NCBI GenBank assembly: GCA_016871515.1
Contig: VHDE01000058.1
Coordinates: 1 to 32,139, forward strand
Source of the DNA: Verrucomicrobiota bacterium
Lineage (GTDB): Bacteria > Verrucomicrobiota > Verrucomicrobiia > Limisphaerales > SIBE01
DNA length: 32,139 nucleotides
Direction: 5' to 3'
Shown piece after piece: positions 1-6,210 of this stretch. Each line of letters starts with the position of its first letter. Positions within the stretch are counted from its first letter, which is position 1. The position numbers and the translations under genes were made by a program. The notes below the pieces were generated by a model. It made no database searches, had not been told where the DNA came from, and was given only the letters and a program-made list of their open reading frames with translations.

Positions 1-96
1 CGCTGTCCTTGCTGTCGCAAACCGGTGCGACTGGTGGCCACTTGGGCGGCCGGACACCGAGCGCCGCTCCCGTGCTGGCCCAATCGTCCACCATGA
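1..96 (+). pseudogene. C-terminal tail of a cut-off gene, possibly transposase-like
   Basis: Frame 1 is open from the window edge to a TGA at 94-96. It encodes a 31-residue tail that begins with a CPCC cluster followed by KPVRLVATW and a Pro/Arg-rich end. A short Cys-rich knuckle followed by a basic tail resembles the C-termini of some transposases (for example IS91-like), but this is resemblance only. The upstream part lies outside the window, so the gene may be intact. The sequence from 97 to 381 has open frames on both strands, but none looks like a protein. Confidence 0.25.
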
Positions 97-381
97 AACT
101 GCCCTCGAACTTTACTTTTGCGTTTTGGATTCACACACGAGTTGGTCTCGTGCACCGGTGGGCTCTGCCCGCGCCGTGGATTTGGGCTTTGGAACTGCTC
201 CCAGAGCCTGCTTCCACAGCCTGGCGCCACCCACCCCAGAGCTCCAGCACGACCGGAAAGTCTCTTGGCTCAAAGAGGTTTTTGTCCTATGCGCAGGAGC
301 AAACGAAAACTTTCCGCAAGGAGCCAAGCCTTCCGGGCCACGGGCCATCGGCCGCGGCTTCGTTCAACCAGGCAAATGCAA

Positions 382-448
382 ATAACCCGGAGTGAAGCGA
401 TCACCCTCCCGCACAAATCGTCTCCCCTGCCGCTTCACTCCGGGTTAT
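382..448. repeat. Long inverted repeat (element A)
   Basis: An 18-nt arm starting ATAACCCGGAGTG (382-399) is matched perfectly by its reverse complement at 431-448, across a 31-nt spacer. It lies downstream of the minus-strand gene ending at 487. There is no T-run, so it is not a standard intrinsic terminator, although the hairpin could still act as a processing or termination site. It is the simplest of nine such elements in the window, because its arms carry no internal palindrome. Confidence 0.75.
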
Positions 449-486
449 CTACATTCCTTCTTTTGTTAGCCAATCAATCACACGCT

Positions 487-714
487 CTAGGTTTTGGCGT
501 CAATCTGAAAGGTCAACCTCGTAATCGTCAGCAGCGGCAGGACCGATGCAAACCCCTCGTCGTTGTGTACCATCACATAAGTCCGCTTCGCGGAAGACTT
601 GGGCGGAAGGAAAATATAGTCGGGATGCGGCACTCGATACTCGTCTCCGTCCGCAACTTTAAGCCTGAACGGGACTCCTCGATGTACGGCTTCTTCAATC
701 TGGGCGATATTCAT
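487..714 (-). CDS. Small conserved-looking hypothetical protein (75 aa)
   Basis: This is a compact, soluble, acidic-to-neutral ORF with coding-like composition: it opens MNIAQIEEAVHRG and continues with a strand-rich core containing the segments LKVADGDEY, YIFLPPK and VMVHNDEG. No catalytic motif is visible. An ATG 15 nt upstream (729) has a weak GGGA-like site. The ATG at 714 is preferred because the residues before it (MRRSS) look like non-coding read-through. Its 5' end lies about 57 nt downstream of the 3' end of a group II intron remnant on the same strand, so the intron fragment sits in its leader. I do not recognise the family. It could be a small DNA- or ligand-binding protein or an antitoxin-like protein, but nothing in the sequence decides this. 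Confidence 0.6.
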   Translation of the reverse strand: MNIAQIEEAVHRGVPFRLKVADGDEYRVPHPDYIFLPPKSSAKRTYVMVHNDEGFASVLPLLTITRLTFQIDAKT

Positions 715-770
715 GGACGATCGTCGCATCGAGGCTTCCCATCCTCAATACGGCCTTGACCATGGACCGG

Positions 771-839
771 GTAGGCCAGAGCGGTCACCCGCTCAGGCCC
801 CCCTGAACCGTGCGTGAAAGTTTCCCTTCATAACGGCTC
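771..839 (-). mobile_element. Group II intron remnant: domains V and VI, 3' end
   Basis: Read on the minus strand, 839-805 folds as a domain V hairpin. It starts GAGCCGT, has an upper stem closed by a GAAA tetraloop, then a two-nucleotide bulge, and ends ACGGTTC, which pairs back to the start. Group II domain V is normally 34 nt with exactly this GAGCCGU...ACGGUUC frame. This copy has 35 nt because of one extra U in the 5' strand. A G-rich linker follows, then a second hairpin (about 798-774, GGCC...GGCC ends), consistent with domain VI, and then CCTAC at 775-771, a typical intron 3' end. No reverse-transcriptase/maturase motif is visible upstream, so this looks like a 5'-truncated, dead intron end. 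Confidence 0.7.
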
Positions 840-1203
840 AAGCCTTTCGGAAGGACTTGCTTGGCATAGAAGTCCCGGTTGCTCCAAAAAGTTCAGAACA
901 ACCTTTGCTATGCTCATCGCCGGCCAAAGTGGCCCAGCGTCCTTGAACGCCGTGCTTTGAGACGCACGAATCGACGAGCGTCGATCATCATTTGGTTTTC
1001 TCAAGTTCACTTCGGTTCCATCGATTTTCTGGCAATGAAAGACCAGATCGACGTGGGCGTATCCACTCCGTGACAAAGTGGCTTTGGCTTGTTCGATCCT
1101 CTCAATGCCGTTTCCCCTGGGCCTGCTTCTGTGCCGGTGGCGAAGCCCCTTGCAAATCCTGAGCGACCTTGCGCGAAACTTAATCCACTGATAGGGTTTC
1201 CGC
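840..1203. other. Gap with no recognisable gene
   Basis: A minus-strand frame is open from about 1211 into the domain V hairpin (828), but its translation shows no reverse transcriptase, maturase (X domain), HNH or transposase motif. It is probably decayed intron or flanking sequence. In-frame TGA and TAG codons at 1189-1194 immediately precede the plus-strand ATG at 1204. Confidence 0.4.
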
Positions 1204-1529
1204 ATGGACATCGCTTTGCCAGTCGGAGTTTTGCCGGACTACTTCGAAAAGCTGGAAGCCCGAATCCTGCACGATTTCTCCGAAGGCGTCACCTGCTCGA
1301 TAGCCCCAGCGCAGATGTTCTCGCCACTCATCGCCGCACCGTGGAACGGTTGATCCAGTTCGGGCGGCTTCTGGCCTTAACTACAGAGCATCCAGATTTT
1401 CCGGACCCCAAGCTTCAAGAGAATGTTGCAGCGACTTTGCAAACGCTCCGCGACAAAATCCCGCTTTGGCATGGCGCAATGGCCAGGGAAGACGCCGAGA
1501 AAATTCTCAATGCAGCCTTCCCCGGATGA
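1204..1529 (+). pseudogene. Frameshifted small gene, upstream of a coupled pair
   Basis: Starting at ATG 1204, frame 1 encodes a plausible N-terminus (MDIALPVGVLPDYFEKLEAR, then LHDFSEGVTC) and hits a stop near 1350. From about 1295 onward frame 3 takes over, with a coding-like helical C-terminus (RRTVERLIQFGRLLAL, LQENVAATLQTLRDK, AMAREDAEKILNAAFPG) ending at TGA 1527-1529. One inserted base near 1291-1296 would join the halves into a single protein of about 108 residues. The stop overlaps the next start as ATGA. The family is not recognised. A sequencing or assembly error is the main alternative to a true pseudogene. Confidence 0.5.
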
Positions 1530-1749
1530 GTCCCGAACTGGAGCGATTACTGGCAGCACTCTACGAAAGGGACACCTGCGAGCCGAGACATCGTGATCGT
1601 TTGAGCGGACGGTTCGGCGCTTGCTTGAAGGTGCATTACAGCGCGTCCCTAACTCAAGTCGTGAGCAATTCCTGACCGCGCTCGGCGACCGCTATCGGCA
1701 ATTCGTGCGCGCGCGCCGCAAACCTCCAACGATGCCTCCACAAGCCTGA
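1526..1749 (+). pseudogene. Frameshifted small gene, downstream of a coupled pair
   Basis: The ATG at 1526 overlaps the stop of the preceding gene (ATGA), which indicates translational coupling. The first frame encodes MSPELERLLAALYERDTCEP and then degenerates. From about 1597 a different frame carries a convincing helical C-terminus (RTVRRLLEGALQRVPNSSRE, then LGDRYRQFVRARRKPP) ending at TGA 1747-1749. A one-base correction near 1594-1600 yields a protein of about 74 residues. Both members of the pair being shifted suggests loss of selection on the two-gene unit. The function is unknown. The product is Arg-rich at its C-terminus, which could mean nucleic-acid binding. Confidence 0.5.
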
Positions 1750-1762
1750 AGTTGGCATCGCC

Positions 1763-2734
1763 TCAAAAGAGGCTTCCCACGGCCGTGCCCAAAACGCTGA
1801 GTGGCCCCTGATCTTCCAATCCTTCCGTCGCCTTTTCCACCTTTTGCAGAGTCATCTTCACGTTGCGAAATAGCGTTTCGTCGTTGACCAGTTTGCCGAT
1901 CGAACCCTGTCCCTGATTGATTTTTTGCAGAATCTCTTTGGCATTGGTCATAGCGGTGGCCGTTTCGCGATAGAGTGTGTCGTCCTTGACCAGTTTGCCC
2001 ACTGTCCCTTGGCCGGCGCTGATCTGCTCGACGATGCCGCGCGCTTGCGAGACGGTAACTTTGATTTCGTCGGCTGTGGCGCTTAGGTTCGTGACTGTGG
2101 CGAGAGCCGAGCGATAAAGCCGGTCTTCGTAAATGAGCCGTCCCACCGTGCCCTCGCCGCGCGCGATTTGAGCGGAGATGTGGTTCATATTGCTGAGAAT
2201 CCCGCTGAGCCTTGGGTTGTTCTCTTTGAGGAAATCGGTGAAGGGACCGAGCAAATTGTTGATTGAATCTCCGCTGAAACTCTTGGTTAGATTTTCAACA
2301 CCGGTGGCAACATTGTCCAGTTTGACCATAATAGCGCTCAGATCGACTTGTTCGGTCGTGGTTAGCAACGTGTTTTCGGCAGCCAGGGGCGCATTGGGTG
2401 AACCAAAGTCAATCGAGACATAATTCTGCCCCATCAGTCCGACAAATTTGATGGCGGCCTTGCTGTCGGTTTTGACCTGCGCTTCCTTCGTTAACTTCAT
2501 GACGACTTCCACTCGATTGCTCGTCAGGTTAATCGCATCGACGCGTCCGATTTGAACGCCGGCCATTTTGACCAAGTCGCCTTTCTTGAGTTCTTGAATG
2601 CTATTGAATTGTGCGCGGACTCTTCGGCCGCCTTTGAAGAAATCAATGCCGCCGATCATCTCGAAGATGATCACAGCGGTGATAAATGCGAGGGCGAAAA
2701 ACATTCCGAGCCGAGTTTCCAGAGTATTTCTCAT
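1763..2734 (-). CDS. mlaD: MCE-domain lipid-binding protein of an Mla-type ABC transporter
   Basis: The protein (323 aa) has one N-terminal membrane anchor (about residues 9-28, with the run FFALAFITAVIIFEMIGG). An MCE domain follows at about 38-115 (AQFNSIQELKKGDLVKMAGV, then GLMGQNYVSIDFG). MCE proteins form hexameric rings in the periplasm that bind and pass on phospholipids. The rest (about 130-323) is helical and contains three near-repeats of the type GxGTVGKLxxDxxLYR (near residues 194, 243 and 284). This tail is longer than that of E. coli MlaD (183 aa) and closer to the helical MCE proteins of other phyla. The start overlaps the mlaF stop as ATGA. No mlaC, mlaB or mlaA gene follows; the downstream neighbours are decayed genes on the other strand. 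Confidence 0.92.
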   Translation of the reverse strand: MRNTLETRLGMFFALAFITAVIIFEMIGGIDFFKGGRRVRAQFNSIQELKKGDLVKMAGVQIGRVDAINLTSNRVEVVMKLTKEAQVKTDSKAAIKFVGLMGQNYVSIDFGSPNAPLAAENTLLTTTEQVDLSAIMVKLDNVATGVENLTKSFSGDSINNLLGPFTDFLKENNPRLSGILSNMNHISAQIARGEGTVGRLIYEDRLYRSALATVTNLSATADEIKVTVSQARGIVEQISAGQGTVGKLVKDDTLYRETATAMTNAKEILQKINQGQGSIGKLVNDETLFRNVKMTLQKVEKATEGLEDQGPLSVLGTAVGSLF

Positions 2735-3495
2735 AGTGCTTTTTCCTTTTGAAATTCTACCGTCAAAAACTTTTGAATCAATGGGTCTGATATCTTTTTG
2801 ATTTCCTCCGGCGTTCCGATGGCCAGTATCTTTCCTTGGTTAATCATGGCAATGTGGTCCGCGACTCCCAAGGCAAGATCGCGGTCGTGAGAGACAACAA
2901 TCGATGTGACGTGAATGCGACTTTTCAGGTTTAAGATTTCCTCCGCGATGGTTACGGCCATCAATGGGTCGAGTTCACTCGTTGGTTCGTCATAGAGGAT
3001 CAGCTGCGGTTCAATGGCCAGAGCGCGCGCGATGGCGACCCGTTTTTTCATGCCGCCCGACAGATCGCTGGGCATGCGTGATTCCAGGCCCTTCAAGCCC
3101 ACGAGTTCTAGTTTTTCGCCCACAATGCGAGCAATCTCCTTTTCAGGCTTGAGGCGATGTTCGCGCAGGTAGAGGCCGACATTTTCCCCGACCGTCAACG
3201 AATTCAGAAGCGCTCCTGACTGAAAAACCATGGCCAGCCGATATTGGTCCATGACCCCTTCTGCCTGGATTGGTTGACCGTTAATCTGAATGTCGCCGGC
3301 ATCAGGCGTTTCCAGGCCAATGATATGCTTAAGCAAGACGCTCTTGCCGCTGCCGCTTGGCCCCATGATGACGAAGATTTCTCCCGGAGCAACATCGAGG
3401 TCGATTCCCTGAAGCACCAAATGGCCGTTAAAGGACTTTTGCAGTCCGCGCACTTGCACGGCGACGCCAGACTGGTGTGCAGTGGAACCGTTCAT
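2731..3495 (-). CDS. mlaF: Mla-type ABC transporter ATPase
   Basis: The protein (254 aa) is a complete ABC ATPase with Walker A GPSGSGKS (residues 45-52), signature LSGGM (about 147), Walker B LILYDEPTSELDP (about 170) and an H-loop SHD. LSGGMKKRVAIARA and EPTSELDP are typical of the MlaF/Ttg2A group. It powers the MlaE permease at the cytoplasmic face of the inner membrane to move phospholipids between membranes. Its start overlaps the mlaE stop (ATGA at 3492-3495) and its stop overlaps the mlaD start (ATGA at 2731-2734), so the three genes should be co-translated from one transcript running E, F, D. Confidence 0.95.
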   Translation of the reverse strand: MNGSTAHQSGVAVQVRGLQKSFNGHLVLQGIDLDVAPGEIFVIMGPSGSGKSVLLKHIIGLETPDAGDIQINGQPIQAEGVMDQYRLAMVFQSGALLNSLTVGENVGLYLREHRLKPEKEIARIVGEKLELVGLKGLESRMPSDLSGGMKKRVAIARALAIEPQLILYDEPTSELDPLMAVTIAEEILNLKSRIHVTSIVVSHDRDLALGVADHIAMINQGKILAIGTPEEIKKISDPLIQKFLTVEFQKEKAL

Positions 3496-4238
3496 TTCTC
3501 GAAGTAGAGCAGAAAGCGGGTGACGAAGTAATCGAGAATCAAGATCAGAACGATGGAGTTGACGACGGCTTTAGTGACGGAACGGCCGATGCCGCGCGGG
3601 CCGCCAATCGTTTGCAGGCCTTGGTGACAGGAAACAATGCCGATCACAACTGCAAAAACGAAACTTTTGATCAAACCATTGGCGACGTCGTCGAGTTCAA
3701 CCATCTCGCTGAGATTGCTGAAATAAGATTGGAGGGGAACGGCGATCTGCTGATTGGTCATCGAGACAATTGCTCCTCCAAACCAGCCAACCAAAATTGA
3801 AAAGACAACCAGCACCGGCAACGAGACGCTGATGGCAACCAAGCGAGGCAGCACCAAATACCGGATCGGATCAATGTTCATGGTGCGCAGGGCATCGATC
3901 TCTTGATACACCCGCATCGAACCGATTTCGGCGGCCATGGCTGACCCGATCCGGCCGGCAATCAACACTGCCATCATGACGGGCGCCAATTCTTTGCACA
4001 TCGAGAGTCCCACCAACCCGCCGATGTAACTGGATAATCCTCTTTCCGCGAGCACCGGTCCGCTTTGCAGGGCGATGACGCCGCCGATGAAGAGCGACAA
4101 AATGCAAGCCATTAGCAAACTTGCCGCTCCAATCTCGAAGAGCTGGTCGATCACTTTACGGCGATGTTGAAGCGTCTGAGGCAAAGCCATCAGCGTTCGC
4201 CAGAACAGGATCAGAATTTCACCAATGTTTTGGAACAT
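3492..4238 (-). CDS. mlaE: Mla-type ABC transporter permease
   Basis: The protein (248 aa, similar to the roughly 260 usual for MlaE) has an N-terminal amphipathic segment and about five hydrophobic segments. It carries the family signature region ELAPVMMAVLIAGRIGSAMA, followed by GSMRVYQEIDAL. MlaE dimers form the membrane core that couples MlaF ATP hydrolysis to lipid transfer through the MCE ring. It is the first gene of the coupled E-F-D set. Upstream lies a 268-nt gap with an inverted-repeat element, which separates it from the 555-residue protein gene. A promoter for the set, if separate from that of the RND gene, would be in this gap; none is obvious. Confidence 0.94.
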   Translation of the reverse strand: MFQNIGEILILFWRTLMALPQTLQHRRKVIDQLFEIGAASLLMACILSLFIGGVIALQSGPVLAERGLSSYIGGLVGLSMCKELAPVMMAVLIAGRIGSAMAAEIGSMRVYQEIDALRTMNIDPIRYLVLPRLVAISVSLPVLVVFSILVGWFGGAIVSMTNQQIAVPLQSYFSNLSEMVELDDVANGLIKSFVFAVVIGIVSCHQGLQTIGGPRGIGRSVTKAVVNSIVLILILDYFVTRFLLYFEK

Positions 4239-4292
4239 ACTTGATTCCTTACGGCGTCACGTGAACAGTCGAGGCTGCCCGTCTCCCATTCC

Positions 4293-4426
4293 CTCCCCAT
4301 GAACCCGACGTCGTGGCATGTAGTCCCGGCTTTAGCCGGAGCGACTGCAATCGGCAAAAGCTGTTTCGCGACCAGCAAACGCTGCCGCCTAAAGGCGGGA
4401 CTACATACTGGGAGGTTCATGGGGAG
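4293..4426. repeat. BIME/MITE-like palindromic element (element B)
   Basis: The outer 13-nt arms CTCCCCATGAACC (4293-4305) and their exact complement (4414-4426) enclose inner arms at 4318-4339 and 4385-4406, which begin ATGTAGTCCC on each strand. The inner arms match at 20 of 22 positions, and each is also a small hairpin on its own (GGCTTTAGCC; CCGCCTAAAGGCGG). The whole can fold into a cloverleaf-like cruciform of about 134 bp. No ORF is present. It lies between the 555-residue protein gene and mlaE. Confidence 0.8.
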
Positions 4427-4506
4427 ACTTCTCCGAAACAAAATTTCGCACATTGCGCCCATGAGCGTGGTAGGACAGGAGGTTCATAGGTTGCGCAATT
4501 GATTCT

Positions 4507-6174
4507 TCATGGTTTGCCTTTGCCCAGCGGCACGTAAAACAAGCGCAACCGACGGCCCTCGGCATTTGACCGACAATCGACTAACCCAAATAACACCGAG
4601 CATCGTTTCGCATCGCGCGTCGAATCACGCCGATACAGATTCCAAAGCAACGATTGGCTGGACGCGCCCGTTTTCGGATTCTTCTCGGATCGCCAAATGG
4701 ACCAGAGCCGCGAATAATTTCGTTCGATGCTCTTGTTATTCGGCAACAGCGGTTCGAGCGGAGCGAGCAGTTGCAGGCGCTCTTTTCCTTCATGGTCGCG
4801 GCGGGCCGTGAACAACGGCCAAAGATCGGTGCGATCGAGCGCGGTTCCGGTTGAAGTATTCTTCTCACTCAAATCGGAGTAGAGGAAAAACAGCATGCGG
4901 ATGCGCTGGCGATCCAAAGGATCAGAGGTGACTCGATTGTATTTGTATAGAGGCCAAAGATAAAAATCGCTTTGCAGGGTCGGACTCTTGACCTGGCTGA
5001 ATAACGGCCAAACCCGGTTGGCGGTTTTGCCTTCGCCCCGGGCAAAGACAACCAGCGGCCAGGGCGCGTCCCATTCGCGATATTTTTTTTCGCGATCATC
5101 AGTGATCGTGAGACCAAACGGCCAGAAATAGGTTACCGAATCGCGGCGCGGGGAACGTTGAACGCTGAAGAACGGCAAGAGAACACGGTGCGTTTGAGGA
5201 TTGTCTGTGCCGAGAGCGAGTTTGTTGTCAAAATAGAATGGCCAAAGAAGAAAGTTTTTGTCATGGCCGCCGCCGACTGCGCTGTCGCCAAACTGGTTGG
5301 TGCGCGTTGTGGGGTCTTTGTGTTCGCGACCGATGAGCGGCCAGAATTGCCAACCCTTAAGATTATCTCCACGCCGCAGATGAAAGAATGGGTAAACGTA
5401 ATTGTCCGTTATCACGTCGCGTTTCCGAGTCTTCGAATAGAGCGGAAACAGGACAAAATGGATGTCGTCGCGCAAGAGCCGGTTTTTGAGGCGTCCATAG
5501 AATGGAACGAACGCCGTGTAATTAAGATTGGAATCTGAGGATCGTTGTTGGAAGTAAAAGGGGAACAATGTCAGCCGGTGATTCTGTTGTTCTTGCAAAG
5601 TGTGACCGCCGGAAAAGCTGAACCACTGCAGCAATTGAAACCGATATTGCGTGCCGAATTCATCGTAAGTGAGCAAAGGATAAAGCAGATCTATTTCTCG
5701 AACCTCTGTGAGCGGATCGCGATAATGGGAGAATATAGGTGCGATACTCAAGATACGGGCCTCATTTTCCTCGTGCCTCACCAGTGGGCCAAACGCTTCC
5801 GTCCAACGACTCGAACCCAGAGTTAAGTCACCTTGATGATAAAGAGGTCCAAATGAATCCCACGAACCCAAACTAGTCTCGTGAATACCTAGAAGAGCAA
5901 CTAAGAACGCGATAAACCACCCGGGATGACCTAGGCGGCTGACGGGGACGTTTCGGACTTTAGAAGCCCCGCGTTTACGCAGCAGCAATGTCAAACGCGC
6001 GGATGGGCTCACTGTTGCGCCGGTTTTTGCCGCGTCAGCGCCGCGTTTCTGACCCCGTAGTTCCAAGATGGGAGCTGTTGGAGCTGTAACGTTACCGTTT
6101 GGCGCATCGAGCTGATTTCGCGTTGTTTCCCCGTCCTTTTCACACGAATTAATTATCCATTGACTTTCCCGCAT
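4507..6174 (-). CDS. Envelope protein of repeated aromatic-Pro strand motifs (555 aa), unknown family
   Basis: After a polar N-terminal region of about 85 residues there is one hydrophobic segment (about 86-105, containing WFIAFLVALLG), which is a signal or anchor. From about residue 105 to the end the protein is a chain of about 20 short units, each centred on a motif such as LFPFY, AFVPFY, LFPLY, YPFF, FWPL, LWPFYF, VWPLF or LWPLY, spaced 15-35 residues apart and followed by charged turns. Alternating aromatic/hydrophobic strands and polar turns suggest a beta-barrel or a long beta-sheet scaffold in the envelope. The start is uncertain: the only ATG gives a long N-terminus, and TTG codons just before the hydrophobic segment are possible. 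It lies 36 nt downstream of the RND gene and upstream of mlaEFD, so a role in lipid export is inferred. Confidence 0.8.
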   Translation of the reverse strand: MRESQWIINSCEKDGETTRNQLDAPNGNVTAPTAPILELRGQKRGADAAKTGATVSPSARLTLLLRKRGASKVRNVPVSRLGHPGWFIAFLVALLGIHETSLGSWDSFGPLYHQGDLTLGSSRWTEAFGPLVRHEENEARILSIAPIFSHYRDPLTEVREIDLLYPLLTYDEFGTQYRFQLLQWFSFSGGHTLQEQQNHRLTLFPFYFQQRSSDSNLNYTAFVPFYGRLKNRLLRDDIHFVLFPLYSKTRKRDVITDNYVYPFFHLRRGDNLKGWQFWPLIGREHKDPTTRTNQFGDSAVGGGHDKNFLLWPFYFDNKLALGTDNPQTHRVLLPFFSVQRSPRRDSVTYFWPFGLTITDDREKKYREWDAPWPLVVFARGEGKTANRVWPLFSQVKSPTLQSDFYLWPLYKYNRVTSDPLDRQRIRMLFFLYSDLSEKNTSTGTALDRTDLWPLFTARRDHEGKERLQLLAPLEPLLPNNKSIERNYSRLWSIWRSEKNPKTGASSQSLLWNLYRRDSTRDAKRCSVLFGLVDCRSNAEGRRLRLFYVPLGKGKP

Positions 6175-6210
6175 GATCTGTTTACTTTGTCGGCCATCAA
6201 TTGAGGTGTT

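Noticed and set aside
382-448. CRISPR repeat
   Set aside because: The repeats here and elsewhere are single inverted pairs, not tandem direct repeats with regular spacers.
118-759. 213-residue plus-strand frame over the first 760 bases
   Set aside because: It has no recognisable domain, crosses the palindromic element A, and is antisense to the more convincing minus-strand gene 487-714.
828-1211. Maturase/reverse transcriptase ORF of the group II intron
   Set aside because: The 127-residue minus-strand frame has no RT, X-domain or HNH motif and ends inside domain V, which an intron ORF would not normally do.
1755-1772. Intrinsic terminator after mlaD (GCCTC/GAGGC hairpin)
   Set aside because: The short hairpin includes the stop codon and lacks a T-run, so it is not a credible terminator.
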